Assembly: GCF_030818575.1 (NCBI RefSeq)
Contig: NZ_JAUTAL010000001.1
Coordinates: 2,852,001 to 2,916,000, forward strand
DNA from: Chryseobacterium camelliae
GTDB taxonomy: Bacteria; Bacteroidota; Bacteroidia; Flavobacteriales; Weeksellaceae
Reading direction: 5' to 3'
DNA: 64,000 bases
Program-made: the position numbers and the translations under genes
Shown here: positions 1 through 7,778 of the stretch, piece after piece
How the letters are laid out: each line of letters opens with the position of its first letter
Position numbering within the stretch: the stretch's first letter is position 1
The notes under the pieces: model-generated
Databases searched by the model: none
What the model was told of the DNA's origin: nothing
The model's input: only the letters and a program-made list of their open reading frames with translations

Positions 1-1
1 G

Positions 2-589
<588 letters not shown>

Positions 590-611
590 TGAGTAATGAG
601 CGATAAGTAAT

Positions 612-640
612 AAAAAACCTTCCAGATGGAAGGTTTTTTT
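612..640 (+). terminator. Rho-independent terminator after gap
   Basis: The stem CCTTCC/GGAAGG (618-623 and 628-633) has an AGAT loop and is flanked by an A-run and a T-run that extend the pairing. The A-run lets it also serve the convergent minus-strand gene that ends at 647. Confidence 0.85.
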
Positions 641-646
641 ATTATA

Positions 647-1591
647 TCACTTCTTCAATAGTCCGGTTAAGGTATTATAGCTTTCTATAAAATTAAGCCC
701 AATTGAAAAATAGGGTTTATTGTGATTGACTCCATTGATGGTCCATCCTCCGCCAAAACTTACCATATTGTAAAATGTTGACACAGATAATCCTGCGCCA
801 ATTGTAGTGTTTTCGTTATTTTGAAATACGTGCAGCATTGGCCCGAAGCTTGGAGATAAAAAATGCAGCCAAAAAGAACTTGATTTACGTGGTTCATATC
901 TGAAAGTATATCCAATACTTGCTGCAGGAGAAAACTCTGTAAATTCTTTTTCCGCTATTTTAACAAAACTAAAACCTCCCGTTGGACTTTGTTTCCATCC
1001 GAAATCATCATAAACCAAAACCATTGTAAAACCCGTATTATTTTTAGCTTCGTTGGTTATATGTAAAACAATTTTGTCATCAGTTGAGATTTCCTCCCAT
1101 GCCAGATTAATTTCTCCGGAATAAGATTCTCCGTTCTCTTTATTGGTATTGACTGCATACACATATTTGACATCATTTGAACTTGAAATATTCCCATTTT
1201 TCATAGATTCAATATTCTCTGATTTTTCTTCGACTACAGTAAATCCAAAAACATTTAATGGCTTTATGGTTTTATCTTTTCTTTGAATGTATGCTAATAC
1301 TCGTAATTTACAATTAGGACCTAAGGCATCTACAGACTTCCTATCAAAATCTATGTGTATCTGAGAACCCTTTTTAATATAATCGAGTCCGGCATTTAAG
1401 ATAAATTTATATCTTGTATTTGATCCATTAGCTTTAGGCATTCGTTCAGTAATAGTTATAAAATTTATAGGATTATAAATATCATCAGAAAATTTATCTT
1501 CCTGCCATTTTTGTAAATTATCTTGATTAATTTGAGCATTTGTCATTTCTACCCAGCCAAGTAAAAGCAATAGTAAGGTTGTTGTTCTCAT
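647..1591 (-). CDS. Secreted protein of unknown function
   Basis: This is a 314-residue protein with a clear N-terminal signal peptide (a run of leucines, then cleavage near TNAQ). The mature part has no family I recognise. The middle is rich in polar beta-type sequence (residues ~45-200). The C-terminal ~90 residues (SIGYTFRYEP, SFGPMLHVF, AGLSVSTFYN, FSIGLNF) alternate aromatic and small residues as in outer-membrane beta strands. It may therefore be an outer-membrane or surface protein with a small C-terminal barrel-like part. It is convergent with gap and divergent from the LuxR-type gene. The start is the only sensible ATG before the signal peptide. Function unknown. Confidence 0.75.
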   Translation of the reverse strand: MRTTTLLLLLLGWVEMTNAQINQDNLQKWQEDKFSDDIYNPINFITITERMPKANGSNTRYKFILNAGLDYIKKGSQIHIDFDRKSVDALGPNCKLRVLAYIQRKDKTIKPLNVFGFTVVEEKSENIESMKNGNISSSNDVKYVYAVNTNKENGESYSGEINLAWEEISTDDKIVLHITNEAKNNTGFTMVLVYDDFGWKQSPTGGFSFVKIAEKEFTEFSPAASIGYTFRYEPRKSSSFWLHFLSPSFGPMLHVFQNNENTTIGAGLSVSTFYNMVSFGGGWTINGVNHNKPYFSIGLNFIESYNTLTGLLKK

Positions 1592-1772
1592 AATTATTCG
1601 TTTTTAGGTTAAAGTTTTGTAGCATAATCAGAAAACCCATCCTTAAACGATAAGCGGTTAAGAATTGAGTTTTCATGGTTTGTATTGTAAAACTACGATA
1701 CATCTCTCTTATTGAAAATACCGCAAAAGGGTGATTTTCAGAATTTTCATTAATTTTATAAAAACTTTAGCC

Positions 1773-2570
1773 ATGAATAAAAAATATCTGCCCCAAGCCA
1801 GAAAACCGCATCCCCTTATTAAAGTATGGAATGATTACCCGGAAATACGGCAAAATGACAACAGGATATTACCCGCTCCGCCTATCGAGCAGGTAATCGG
1901 GGAAGTCTTTGCCCCGGGTAAGTTTTATTATTATGTAATCAACTTTGCAGACAGTACCCTCAGCCATCATCATGAAAACATCCTGAAGATACATGGTCTC
2001 TGCAAATATCCTTTACACCTGAAAGAGATCATAGACCTGATCCATCCTGATGACCTTGAATTTGTTATGGAAGCCGAACGGATGTCTATAGAAAAAATGA
2101 GGGAAATCAAAGGTTTTGATTATCAGCAGGATCTTAAAGCCAGCTACTGTTTCAGGATGAGGACTTCCACAGGCAATTACGAACTTTTTCACCATCAGGC
2201 CCTGCATACCTATAAGGACGAAAACGGCAGGCTCCTACAAGCCATTAATATCCATACCCATATTGAACACATTACGCGCTACAATTCCTATATAATACTG
2301 GTTTCCGGCATCAACGGGCGGGAAGATTTCCACCAGATGCAATGGATGAAAAATGATGGCTGCTCAAAATCCGCTGCTGTAGTGTTTACCAAAAGAGAAG
2401 TGGAAATTCTCAGCTGTATTGCAAAAGGATATGCCACAGGTGAAATTTCCGACATGCTGAATATTTCTCAGGAAACGGTCCGAACGCACAGGAAAAACAT
2501 CCTGAAAAAAGCTGATGCCAGGAACAGTTCGGAACTGATCAGGAAAGCTTTCGAATGGGGATACCTGTAA
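1773..2570 (+). CDS. PAS-fold LuxR-type transcriptional regulator
   Basis: This is a 265-residue cytoplasmic regulator. The C-terminal ~65 residues are a LuxR-type helix-turn-helix: FTKREVEILSCIAKG, then the ISDMLNISQETVRTHRKNIL recognition region. The N-terminal ~190 residues look like a PAS-type sensor (HPDDLEFVMEAERM, then a beta-rich part ending ALHTYKDENGRLL). There is no receiver domain, so the input is probably a bound ligand or redox state rather than phosphorylation. The ATG at 1773 is chosen over an upstream in-frame GTG at 1731, because the extra 14 residues are hydrophobic filler encoded by AT-rich leader. It lies 75 nt upstream of an MpaB/Lcp-like oxygenase gene on the same strand, which is a possible target. 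The ligand is unknown. Confidence 0.85.
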   Translation: MNKKYLPQARKPHPLIKVWNDYPEIRQNDNRILPAPPIEQVIGEVFAPGKFYYYVINFADSTLSHHHENILKIHGLCKYPLHLKEIIDLIHPDDLEFVMEAERMSIEKMREIKGFDYQQDLKASYCFRMRTSTGNYELFHHQALHTYKDENGRLLQAINIHTHIEHITRYNSYIILVSGINGREDFHQMQWMKNDGCSKSAAVVFTKREVEILSCIAKGYATGEISDMLNISQETVRTHRKNILKKADARNSSELIRKAFEWGYL

Positions 2571-2645
2571 ATAATAGCCGGTAGCATGATAAAGCTCATT
2601 GCCTGTTACGGTGTAAAAATTGTACCTTTAGTATAAAGAAAGCGT

Positions 2646-3833
2646 ATGATGACAGGACCGAGATTTTCAGATTCCGAACACTTCAGGCATTTCTGGACCA
2701 AAGGCAATGGGAAGCAGCTTATTGAATTTTCGGGAGCTGAAGTAAGCCTTGACGAATTTCAAAAGTTTGCCCCCTACTTTTACCATACTGATGAAGCCGG
2801 AGACGAGGTAGTAAAAGAGATATATTTTACGCGTCAGTTTTTGGAAGCGTCAAAAGAAATCGAGCTGTTCATCCGGAATCCGGTTTCAGGACAGGATGAT
2901 GTTCCAGAAAGTGTCAGACAACTTTTCCTTCAAACCCAAAAGATCCCTGACTGGCTGGATTACAATCTCCTAAGAAGTGGTGCCGAACTGTGCATGCGCT
3001 GCAACCTGGATTCACTGATTTCACTCCGGGATTACTGCCTGATGGGCGGTTATGATTTCGCCTACCTGAATAAACCGCTGATCATTACCGGTGCCCTGAA
3101 AAAGGGGGCCGTAAAAAGGCTTTCGGAAACCCTGGACTTCTGGGTGAATGTTACCCGGTATGATGCTCTGGACCTGCATGCGAAAGGCTACGAATTTGCC
3201 ATCAAAACCCGGATGATCCACTCCTTCGCCCGGCTTTCCATCAAAAAACATTATCAGGAGTGGGATACAGAAAACTGGGGAGAGCCTATTAATTCATGGG
3301 ATATGATGGCTACCTACACAGGATTCAGCCTCGTATTCCTCCACAGCCTGCATAAGCTTGGAAACAGATTTTCAGAGGAAGAAGAATTAGGTATTTTCCA
3401 CCTTTGGAAATATGTCGGCTACTTATTGGGCATACCGGAACAATTGCTGCCGGATAATAAAAAACAGGCTACCGAGTATTTTTACCTCTGGACTTCCAAT
3501 CAGCCTTCTGCCGACCGGGATTCTGTTTTGCTTGCCCATTCCCTACTCAATGAATCCCTGGAAAATCCTATCCTGAAATATGATTTTCAAAGGGAAAATT
3601 TACGGTACCTGCATATCTGCTGTACATGGTTTTTGCTGGATGATGAAGTCTGCAAAAGGCTCCAGATTCCTGATGTCCCTCTCAAGAAGGCATTTCCTTT
3701 AACCAAACGAACAATCAACAGAATGTATGATGCATTTGTAAGCCGAAAAGCGAGAATCAGAAAAGGTGACAGCAGCCAGATGAAAGTCCTGAATGACTAT
3801 CATAACATTACACAAAGATCAAATTTTCATTGA
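2646..3833 (+). CDS. MpaB/rubber-oxygenase-type (DUF2236) protein
   Basis: This 395-residue protein resembles the DUF2236 family, which includes latex-clearing protein Lcp (a haem b rubber oxygenase) and fungal MpaB. The helical core shows the family-type segment with R189 and H192 (RMIHSFAR), and then INSWDMMATYTGFSLVF, which matches the conserved region after it. No signal peptide is seen, so it is probably cytoplasmic or membrane-associated. Lcp proteins cleave polyisoprene, but many family members have no known substrate, and nothing here shows one. It follows the PAS-LuxR gene by 75 nt and may be co-transcribed. There are two candidate starts (2646 and 2649). The family call is good; the activity is unknown. 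Confidence 0.75.
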   Translation: MMTGPRFSDSEHFRHFWTKGNGKQLIEFSGAEVSLDEFQKFAPYFYHTDEAGDEVVKEIYFTRQFLEASKEIELFIRNPVSGQDDVPESVRQLFLQTQKIPDWLDYNLLRSGAELCMRCNLDSLISLRDYCLMGGYDFAYLNKPLIITGALKKGAVKRLSETLDFWVNVTRYDALDLHAKGYEFAIKTRMIHSFARLSIKKHYQEWDTENWGEPINSWDMMATYTGFSLVFLHSLHKLGNRFSEEEELGIFHLWKYVGYLLGIPEQLLPDNKKQATEYFYLWTSNQPSADRDSVLLAHSLLNESLENPILKYDFQRENLRYLHICCTWFLLDDEVCKRLQIPDVPLKKAFPLTKRTINRMYDAFVSRKARIRKGDSSQMKVLNDYHNITQRSNFH

Positions 3834-3998
3834 TTACCAATCATTTAACCCTAAAAATCAAAACCGTACCGGAGAAAAAACAAGCGTTTTAAAAATTGAT
3901 TAGGCGCTGGTTCAAAAGAATGCATTTTTTATAAAAATTTTAACTATAATATCCGTGCTCAAAAACAAATATTACTAGTTTTTGACGTTAAATTTTCG

Positions 3999-4006
3999 TA
4001 AATTTG
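3999..4006 (+). promoter_or_regulatory. Flavobacterial -7 element upstream of recA
   Basis: TAAATTTG matches the TAnnTTTG consensus and lies 21 nt before the recA ATG. The only TTG nearby (3982-3984) is too close (14 nt) for the usual -33 position. I saw no LexA-type palindrome. Confidence 0.45.
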
Positions 4007-4027
4007 ATACAGTATTTAAGACAACTA

Positions 4028-5029
4028 ATGAGCAATATAGACGATAAGAAAAAAGCACTTGCGCTAGTGCTTGACAAACTTGACAAAACGTACGGAAAAG
4101 GGACTGTAATGACCCTGGGAGATGATTCTGTGGACAATACCATTGAAGTAATCCCTTCCGGATCCTTAGGGTTAGACATCGCTTTAGGCGTTGGCGGATA
4201 TCCAAGAGGAAGGATCATCGAAATTTACGGCCCTGAATCCTCAGGTAAAACCACTCTCACCCTGCATGCTATTGCTGAAGCACAGAAAGCGGGCGGGATC
4301 GCAGCTTTTATCGATGCCGAGCACGCATTTGACAGGACTTACGCGGCAAAATTGGGAATCGACCTGGAAAACCTTATTATTTCACAACCGGACAACGGTG
4401 AGCAGGCTTTGGAAATTGCGGATAACCTGATCCGTTCCGGTGCCATTGACATCGTAGTAATCGACTCAGTAGCCGCACTTACACCAAAAGCGGAGATTGA
4501 AGGTGAAATGGGTGATTCCAAAATGGGTCTTCACGCAAGGCTGATGTCTCAGGCGTTAAGAAAATTGACGGCCACGATTTCAAGAACTAAATGTACCGTC
4601 ATCTTTATCAACCAGCTGAGAGAGAAAATCGGGGTCATGTTCGGGAATCCTGAAACCACTACCGGTGGGAACGCTTTGAAGTTCTACGCTTCGGTAAGGG
4701 TTGACATCAGAAAAGCCAGTGCACCTATTAAGAATGGTGATGAAGCCGTGGGAAGCCGTGTGAAGGTTAAAATTGTTAAAAATAAGGTAGCTCCTCCATT
4801 CAAACAGGCTGAATTCGACATTATGTACGGAGAAGGTGTATCCAAAACAGGAGAAATCCTTGATCAGGCTGTAGAACAGGGAATCGTGAAGAAAAGCGGT
4901 TCATGGTTCAGCTACGAAGAGACCAAATTAGGCCAGGGACGTGATGCTGTCAAAGATGTATTGAAAGATAATCCGGATCTTGCTGAAGAGCTGGAAAATA
5001 AAATTAAGGAAGAACTGAAAAACAAATAA
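4028..5029 (+). CDS. recA: Recombinase RecA
   Basis: This is the strand-exchange ATPase of homologous recombination and SOS induction. It has 333 residues, the usual core length. The Walker A motif GPESSGKT is at residues 68-75. Further markers are the IDAEHAFD segment, Walker B-type [12 protein letters not shown], the MAW-equivalent SQALRKLT region and the L2 region [18 protein letters not shown]. The C-terminal tail is acidic and lysine-rich, as usual. The ATG at 4028 is chosen over an upstream in-frame TTG (4004) because that codon overlaps a -7 promoter box and adds non-conserved residues. It is monocistronic, followed by a strong terminator. Confidence 0.98.
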   Translation: MSNIDDKKKALALVLDKLDKTYGKGTVMTLGDDSVDNTIEVIPSGSLGLDIALGVGGYPRGRIIEIYGPESSGKTTLTLHAIAEAQKAGGIAAFIDAEHAFDRTYAAKLGIDLENLIISQPDNGEQALEIADNLIRSGAIDIVVIDSVAALTPKAEIEGEMGDSKMGLHARLMSQALRKLTATISRTKCTVIFINQLREKIGVMFGNPETTTGGNALKFYASVRVDIRKASAPIKNGDEAVGSRVKVKIVKNKVAPPFKQAEFDIMYGEGVSKTGEILDQAVEQGIVKKSGSWFSYEETKLGQGRDAVKDVLKDNPDLAEELENKIKEELKNK

Positions 5030-5051
5030 GGTTTTCAGAGATTGAATATAG

Positions 5052-5077
5052 AGACAGCTTCAGGGCTGTCTTTTTTG
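5052..5077 (+). terminator. Terminator after recA
   Basis: The perfect stem AGACAGC/GCTGTCT (5052-5058 and 5065-5071), with loop TTCAGG, runs into a tract of six T. Confidence 0.85.
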
Positions 5078-5107
5078 TTTGTTAAAATCTGCACTTTAGC
5101 AAAACAA

Positions 5108-5254
5108 TCAGTCCAGAGAATTGACCAGCACGAAATACCGATAGGCCAGGATAGCCTTTTGTAACTTTGTCAGGCTATTCGGATCTTTGCCGCTTAATTT
5201 GGGCAGGACGGCTTTATTTACCCGGTTAAGGAATTTAAAAAATGATTTTTTCAT
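5108..5254 (-). CDS. Small basic protein, 48 residues
   Basis: This small ORF on the minus strand begins ATG AAA AAA and encodes a 48-residue basic protein. It has an amphipathic N-terminus (KKSFFKFLNRVNKAVLP), then a helical second half (LTKLQKAILAYRYFVLVNSLD). I recall similar short proteins of the same architecture in Chryseobacterium genomes, but I have not searched for them. It occupies most of the gap between recA and the alkyltransferase-like gene, and it is transcribed divergently from the latter. No function is known. The coding call rests on the protein-like composition, the good start and this recollection. Confidence 0.55.
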   Translation of the reverse strand: MKKSFFKFLNRVNKAVLPKLSGKDPNSLTKLQKAILAYRYFVLVNSLD

Positions 5255-5359
5255 AACTTTATCTTTTAGCAAAGCATCCAGGCTTTCAGAACACTGCCAG
5301 ACACAGAGTTCAAAAATGATGCAAACAGTTTAACAATCACAGATTAAAAGCACAACCAT

Positions 5360-5656
5360 ATGGACAATATCTTTAAAAAGCAGGTCTACGAACTGGTCAG
5401 GATGATTCCCAAAGGCCGCGTATCCACTTACGGAGCCATAGCTAAAGCTGTAGGGTATCCTAACCACTCCAGGCATGTTGGAAAAGCGATGGGCGGCTGT
5501 CCTAAGGATGTGCCGGCACACCGGGTCATTTCCGCTTCAGGCATCCTGTCTGTTCCGGAATTCCAATCCAGGCTTGAAGCAGAAGGAATTACCATACAGA
5601 ATTTGAGAATCAAAAATTTTAAAACGCTCTTTTGGGATCCTCTGAAAGAAATTTAA
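5360..5656 (+). CDS. Alkyltransferase-like protein (ATL), DNA repair
   Basis: This 98-residue protein is the DNA-binding domain of the O6-methylguanine-DNA methyltransferase family. It carries the helix-turn-helix segment IPKGRVSTYGAIAKAVGYP, with the Tyr of VSTYG used for base flipping, and the intercalating-arginine region SRHVGKAMGG. The active-site motif of true methyltransferases is PCHRV. Here it is PAHRV (residues 52-56), so the alkyl-accepting cysteine is replaced by alanine. This defines the ATL class, which binds O6-alkylguanine and hands it to nucleotide excision repair rather than repairing it directly. The size matches stand-alone ATLs. It stands alone between a small protein gene and an XRE regulator. 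Confidence 0.9.
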   Translation: MDNIFKKQVYELVRMIPKGRVSTYGAIAKAVGYPNHSRHVGKAMGGCPKDVPAHRVISASGILSVPEFQSRLEAEGITIQNLRIKNFKTLFWDPLKEI

Positions 5657-5661
5657 TGCAT

Positions 5662-6039
5662 CTATTTATTTTTTAACTCCTGTACCTCTTCATTCAGCCG
5701 GTCTATTTCTTTCTTCAAAAGATCGATATAGTCCTGAAGATTTTGAATGACAGAGGTAGAAATACTGTTGAATTGTGTCATAACCCCTGCTGAAACTGCA
5801 TTGTCATTGAATACAGGATTTTCATTATTGACAATTACTCTGGGTTCGTCCTCCTCATAGATCTCATCTACTGATACATTGAGAAATTTAGCAATTTTTT
5901 CCCATTCATCTTTAATGATTCTTACGTCGCCACTTTCCTTCCTGCTGTAATTGGATACATCCGTAGCAATGACTTCTGCAATATCTTTTTGTGTGTATCC
6001 CTTTCTCTTCCTTAATAAACGTAGCTTTTCCTTTTGCAT
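5662..6039 (-). CDS. XRE-family HTH transcriptional regulator with coiled-coil tail
   Basis: This 125-residue DNA-binding protein has an N-terminal XRE/Cro-type helix-turn-helix (residues ~5-60: LRLLRKRKGYTQKDIAEVIA, then VSNYSRKESG). The C-terminal ~40 residues are a predicted coiled coil (IQNLQDYIDLLKKEIDRLNEEVQELKNK), probably for dimerisation. The start at 6039 (MQKEKL) is preferred over an upstream codon at 6078, because the extra residues overlap the palindromic promoter region. Two inverted repeats lie 25-72 nt upstream of the start, suggesting autorepression. It is convergent with the ATL gene, with only 5 nt between the stop codons. Target genes are unknown. Confidence 0.85.
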   Translation of the reverse strand: MQKEKLRLLRKRKGYTQKDIAEVIATDVSNYSRKESGDVRIIKDEWEKIAKFLNVSVDEIYEEDEPRVIVNNENPVFNDNAVSAGVMTQFNSISTSVIQNLQDYIDLLKKEIDRLNEEVQELKNK

Positions 6040-6063
6040 GATAAAGTTTTTAAAGCAATAAAA

Positions 6064-6111
6064 GTACAATTTGTACACCTATTGCACAACAAATTAACAA
6101 CAAATGTGCAA
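6064..6111. promoter_or_regulatory. Palindromic operator-like sites upstream of the XRE gene
   Basis: GTACAATTTGTAC (6064-6076) is a perfect 13-bp palindrome. TTGCAC (6082-6087) and GTGCAA (6106-6111) form a second, spaced inverted repeat with a related half-site (TTGTAC versus TTGCAC). They sit where the promoter of the XRE gene should be and also upstream of the plus-strand gene at 6177. Confidence 0.5.
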
Positions 6112-6176
6112 TCAATATCCTTGTCTCAAGCTGTACATATCCATAAGTTTGTCCTGCAAACCATTTAATTCTTCAA

Positions 6177-6386
6177 ATGATGAAAAAATTATTTTTATTG
6201 GCAGCTCTTGGAGTTGCGGGATTCGCCAGTGCATTTCTTTTCAGAACTTCGTGTGGAAAAATTGTGAATGCAAGTGATGCAGGAATAAAAGATATGGAGT
6301 ACAGAAAGATTTTAAATACCTTAAATCCCATTATTGGCGATGTATGCGGAAGTGCAAATACTTTCATTATAATCTACAATCATTAA
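6177..6386 (+). CDS. Small secreted protein of unknown function
   Basis: The 69-residue product has an N-terminal hydrophobic signal segment (KKLFLLAALGVAGFASA) and a short mature part of about 50 residues with two cysteines (SCGKIV and DVCGSA) that could form a disulfide. There are two adjacent ATG codons at 6177 and 6180, and the second may be the true start. The next gene, of the GLPGLI family, begins 50 nt downstream on the same strand. No family is recognised. Short secreted proteins of this type are common in Chryseobacterium, which supports it being real, but no function can be given. Confidence 0.55.
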   Translation: MMKKLFLLAALGVAGFASAFLFRTSCGKIVNASDAGIKDMEYRKILNTLNPIIGDVCGSANTFIIIYNH

Positions 6387-6436
6387 TCGTTTTTCAAGGT
6401 ATATACCAAACGATATTGCTTTCAATCGCAATCACC

Positions 6437-7219
6437 ATGGAAAAATACCTTTTGCCGGCAATGATACTGATTACAGTTTTTGCGAAATCCCAGGGTTTTA
6501 ATTTCCTTTATGAAGCAGATTATAAGATGGTATACAAAGATCAGAAAGTAAATCCAATAACCCAGGAAGAAACATTTGCCTTACTCATAAATACCAAAGC
6601 ATCTTATTATAAGAGCATGAAGAAATATGGAGAGGATTCTTTGAAGTATGAGAAGAAAATCCATGAGAAGACGGACTTCAGGGAAGGGCTGCGATTCATC
6701 ACCGATTTCCCTGAATATATCGGCACCACATCAGGCAAGCTGTATGTAACACTGCCTATAGGCAATAAACCTTTTACCTATGAAGAAACCAACAGCCTTA
6801 AATGGCAAATCGTTAATGAGCATCAATCTTTAAACGGATACCGCTGCCAAAAAGCGGTTACTAAAAAATACGGCAGAACCTGGGTTGCCTGGTTCACCAG
6901 GGACATTCCCTTTCCGTTCGGACCGTATAAATTCAATAAGCTTCCCGGACTGATCATAGAAGTGTACGATGAAAATAAAGACTATGTATTTTCGCTGTAT
7001 GATTTCAGGAAAAGAACATACTTCTGTCAATCGGCAAATATGTCACCTGATGCATCAACTGTCCGGAAAAGTAAAGTTTTTGATTTCCAAAGGAAAGAAA
7101 TTACAGATCCGAATAATTACAATAAACTGATTACAGATCCTGAAACATTAAGTTATATATTGAAAAAAGCCAGGGAAAGAGCCCAACATTATAATCCGAT
7201 AGAATTAAGCATAGATTAA
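6437..7219 (+). CDS. GLPGLI family secreted protein
   Basis: This 260-residue exported protein has the family signature close to GLPGLI: KLPGLIIEVYD follows the segment DIPFPFGPYKFN. GLPGLI proteins are a Bacteroidota family of exported proteins with no firm function, often found near TonB-dependent transporters. The N-terminus MEKYLLPAMILITVFAKSQG is a signal peptide with cleavage near KSQ, which fixes the start at 6437 rather than an upstream in-frame ATG at 6344 overlapping the previous gene. The preceding small secreted protein and the following lipoprotein may be co-transcribed with it. Confidence 0.85.
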   Translation: MEKYLLPAMILITVFAKSQGFNFLYEADYKMVYKDQKVNPITQEETFALLINTKASYYKSMKKYGEDSLKYEKKIHEKTDFREGLRFITDFPEYIGTTSGKLYVTLPIGNKPFTYEETNSLKWQIVNEHQSLNGYRCQKAVTKKYGRTWVAWFTRDIPFPFGPYKFNKLPGLIIEVYDENKDYVFSLYDFRKRTYFCQSANMSPDASTVRKSKVFDFQRKEITDPNNYNKLITDPETLSYILKKARERAQHYNPIELSID

Positions 7220-7263
7220 TCAGTCACTTGGAAATTTTTATATTTGATGAAACAATATAAAAA

Positions 7264-7587
7264 ATGATGAAATACTTTTTTATTATAATCCTGTTTTTCG
7301 CCCTGCTTTGCAGCTGCAGTAAAAAATCCTCACAACCCGTTGTCGATTACAGCACGGATTATGAACAAAACCGCCGTATGCTTGATCTTAACTATGCTGC
7401 CAAAGTACAAAAGCAGCAGACCATAGCCTTATTGGACGGGAAGGTTTCTGATTTGGTGGACATTGAACGTCTGATGGCCCGGGGTAAGATCAGGGACTTT
7501 ACCATTATTAAAGACAGCGCGGAAATAGAAAAGCTACACTATTCTTACGGAAACGTAAAAACAGTTATCATCGCCGTTAAAAAGTGA
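7264..7587 (+). CDS. Small lipoprotein of unknown function
   Basis: The 107-residue protein starts with a hydrophobic signal segment and a lipobox (LLCSC, lipidated Cys at residue 18 or 16) followed by SKKSS. The mature part is a short alpha/beta domain (VSDLVDIERLMARGKIRDFTIIKDSAEIEKLHYSYGNVKTVIIAVKK, given here in outline only as residues ~60-107) that reads like a plug-type repeat, with a final strand TVIIAV. No named family is recognised. It lies 44 nt downstream of the GLPGLI gene and ends in a terminator, so it is probably the last gene of that transcript. Confidence 0.7.
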   Translation: MMKYFFIIILFFALLCSCSKKSSQPVVDYSTDYEQNRRMLDLNYAAKVQKQQTIALLDGKVSDLVDIERLMARGKIRDFTIIKDSAEIEKLHYSYGNVKTVIIAVKK

Positions 7588-7590
7588 CAA

Positions 7591-7615
7591 AGAGGCTGTC
7601 CATCAGCCTCTTTTT
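7591..7615 (+). terminator. Terminator after the small lipoprotein gene
   Basis: The stem AGAGGCTG/CAGCCTCT (7591-7598 and 7604-7611), with loop TCCAT, is followed by five T, just after the stop codon. Confidence 0.85.
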
Positions 7616-7736
7616 ATATAATATTTGTACTGATATTCAGGTGATGGAGTACAACAGTAAAGAATCTGAGGTTATCAGCATTCAGAAAAAATGAAATGTG
7701 GAGGTTAATTTAACCTATGGAGGGGAGTGATGTGTT

Positions 7737-7778
7737 AAAAGTTTCGGCGAGGCCTGTGGCCTCGCCGAAACGCTTTTT
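7737..7778. terminator. Strong bidirectional terminator between converging transcripts
   Basis: A perfect 14-bp stem, GTTTCGGCGAGGCC (7741-7754) and its complement (7758-7771), has a TGT loop. On the plus strand it runs into GC then seven T. On the minus strand, where htpG ends 8 nt before it, it runs into TTTT. It probably ends htpG. Confidence 0.8.

Noticed and set aside
1773..2570. Quorum-sensing LuxR receptor
   Set aside because: The sensor part looks PAS-like, not an acyl-homoserine-lactone-binding domain, and there is no luxI-like gene.
3021..3251. Minus-strand frame inside the oxygenase-like gene
   Set aside because: It lacks protein-like features and lies wholly within a conserved gene.
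4004..4027. Upstream TTG start for recA
   Set aside because: It overlaps the -7 box and adds residues absent from RecA proteins.
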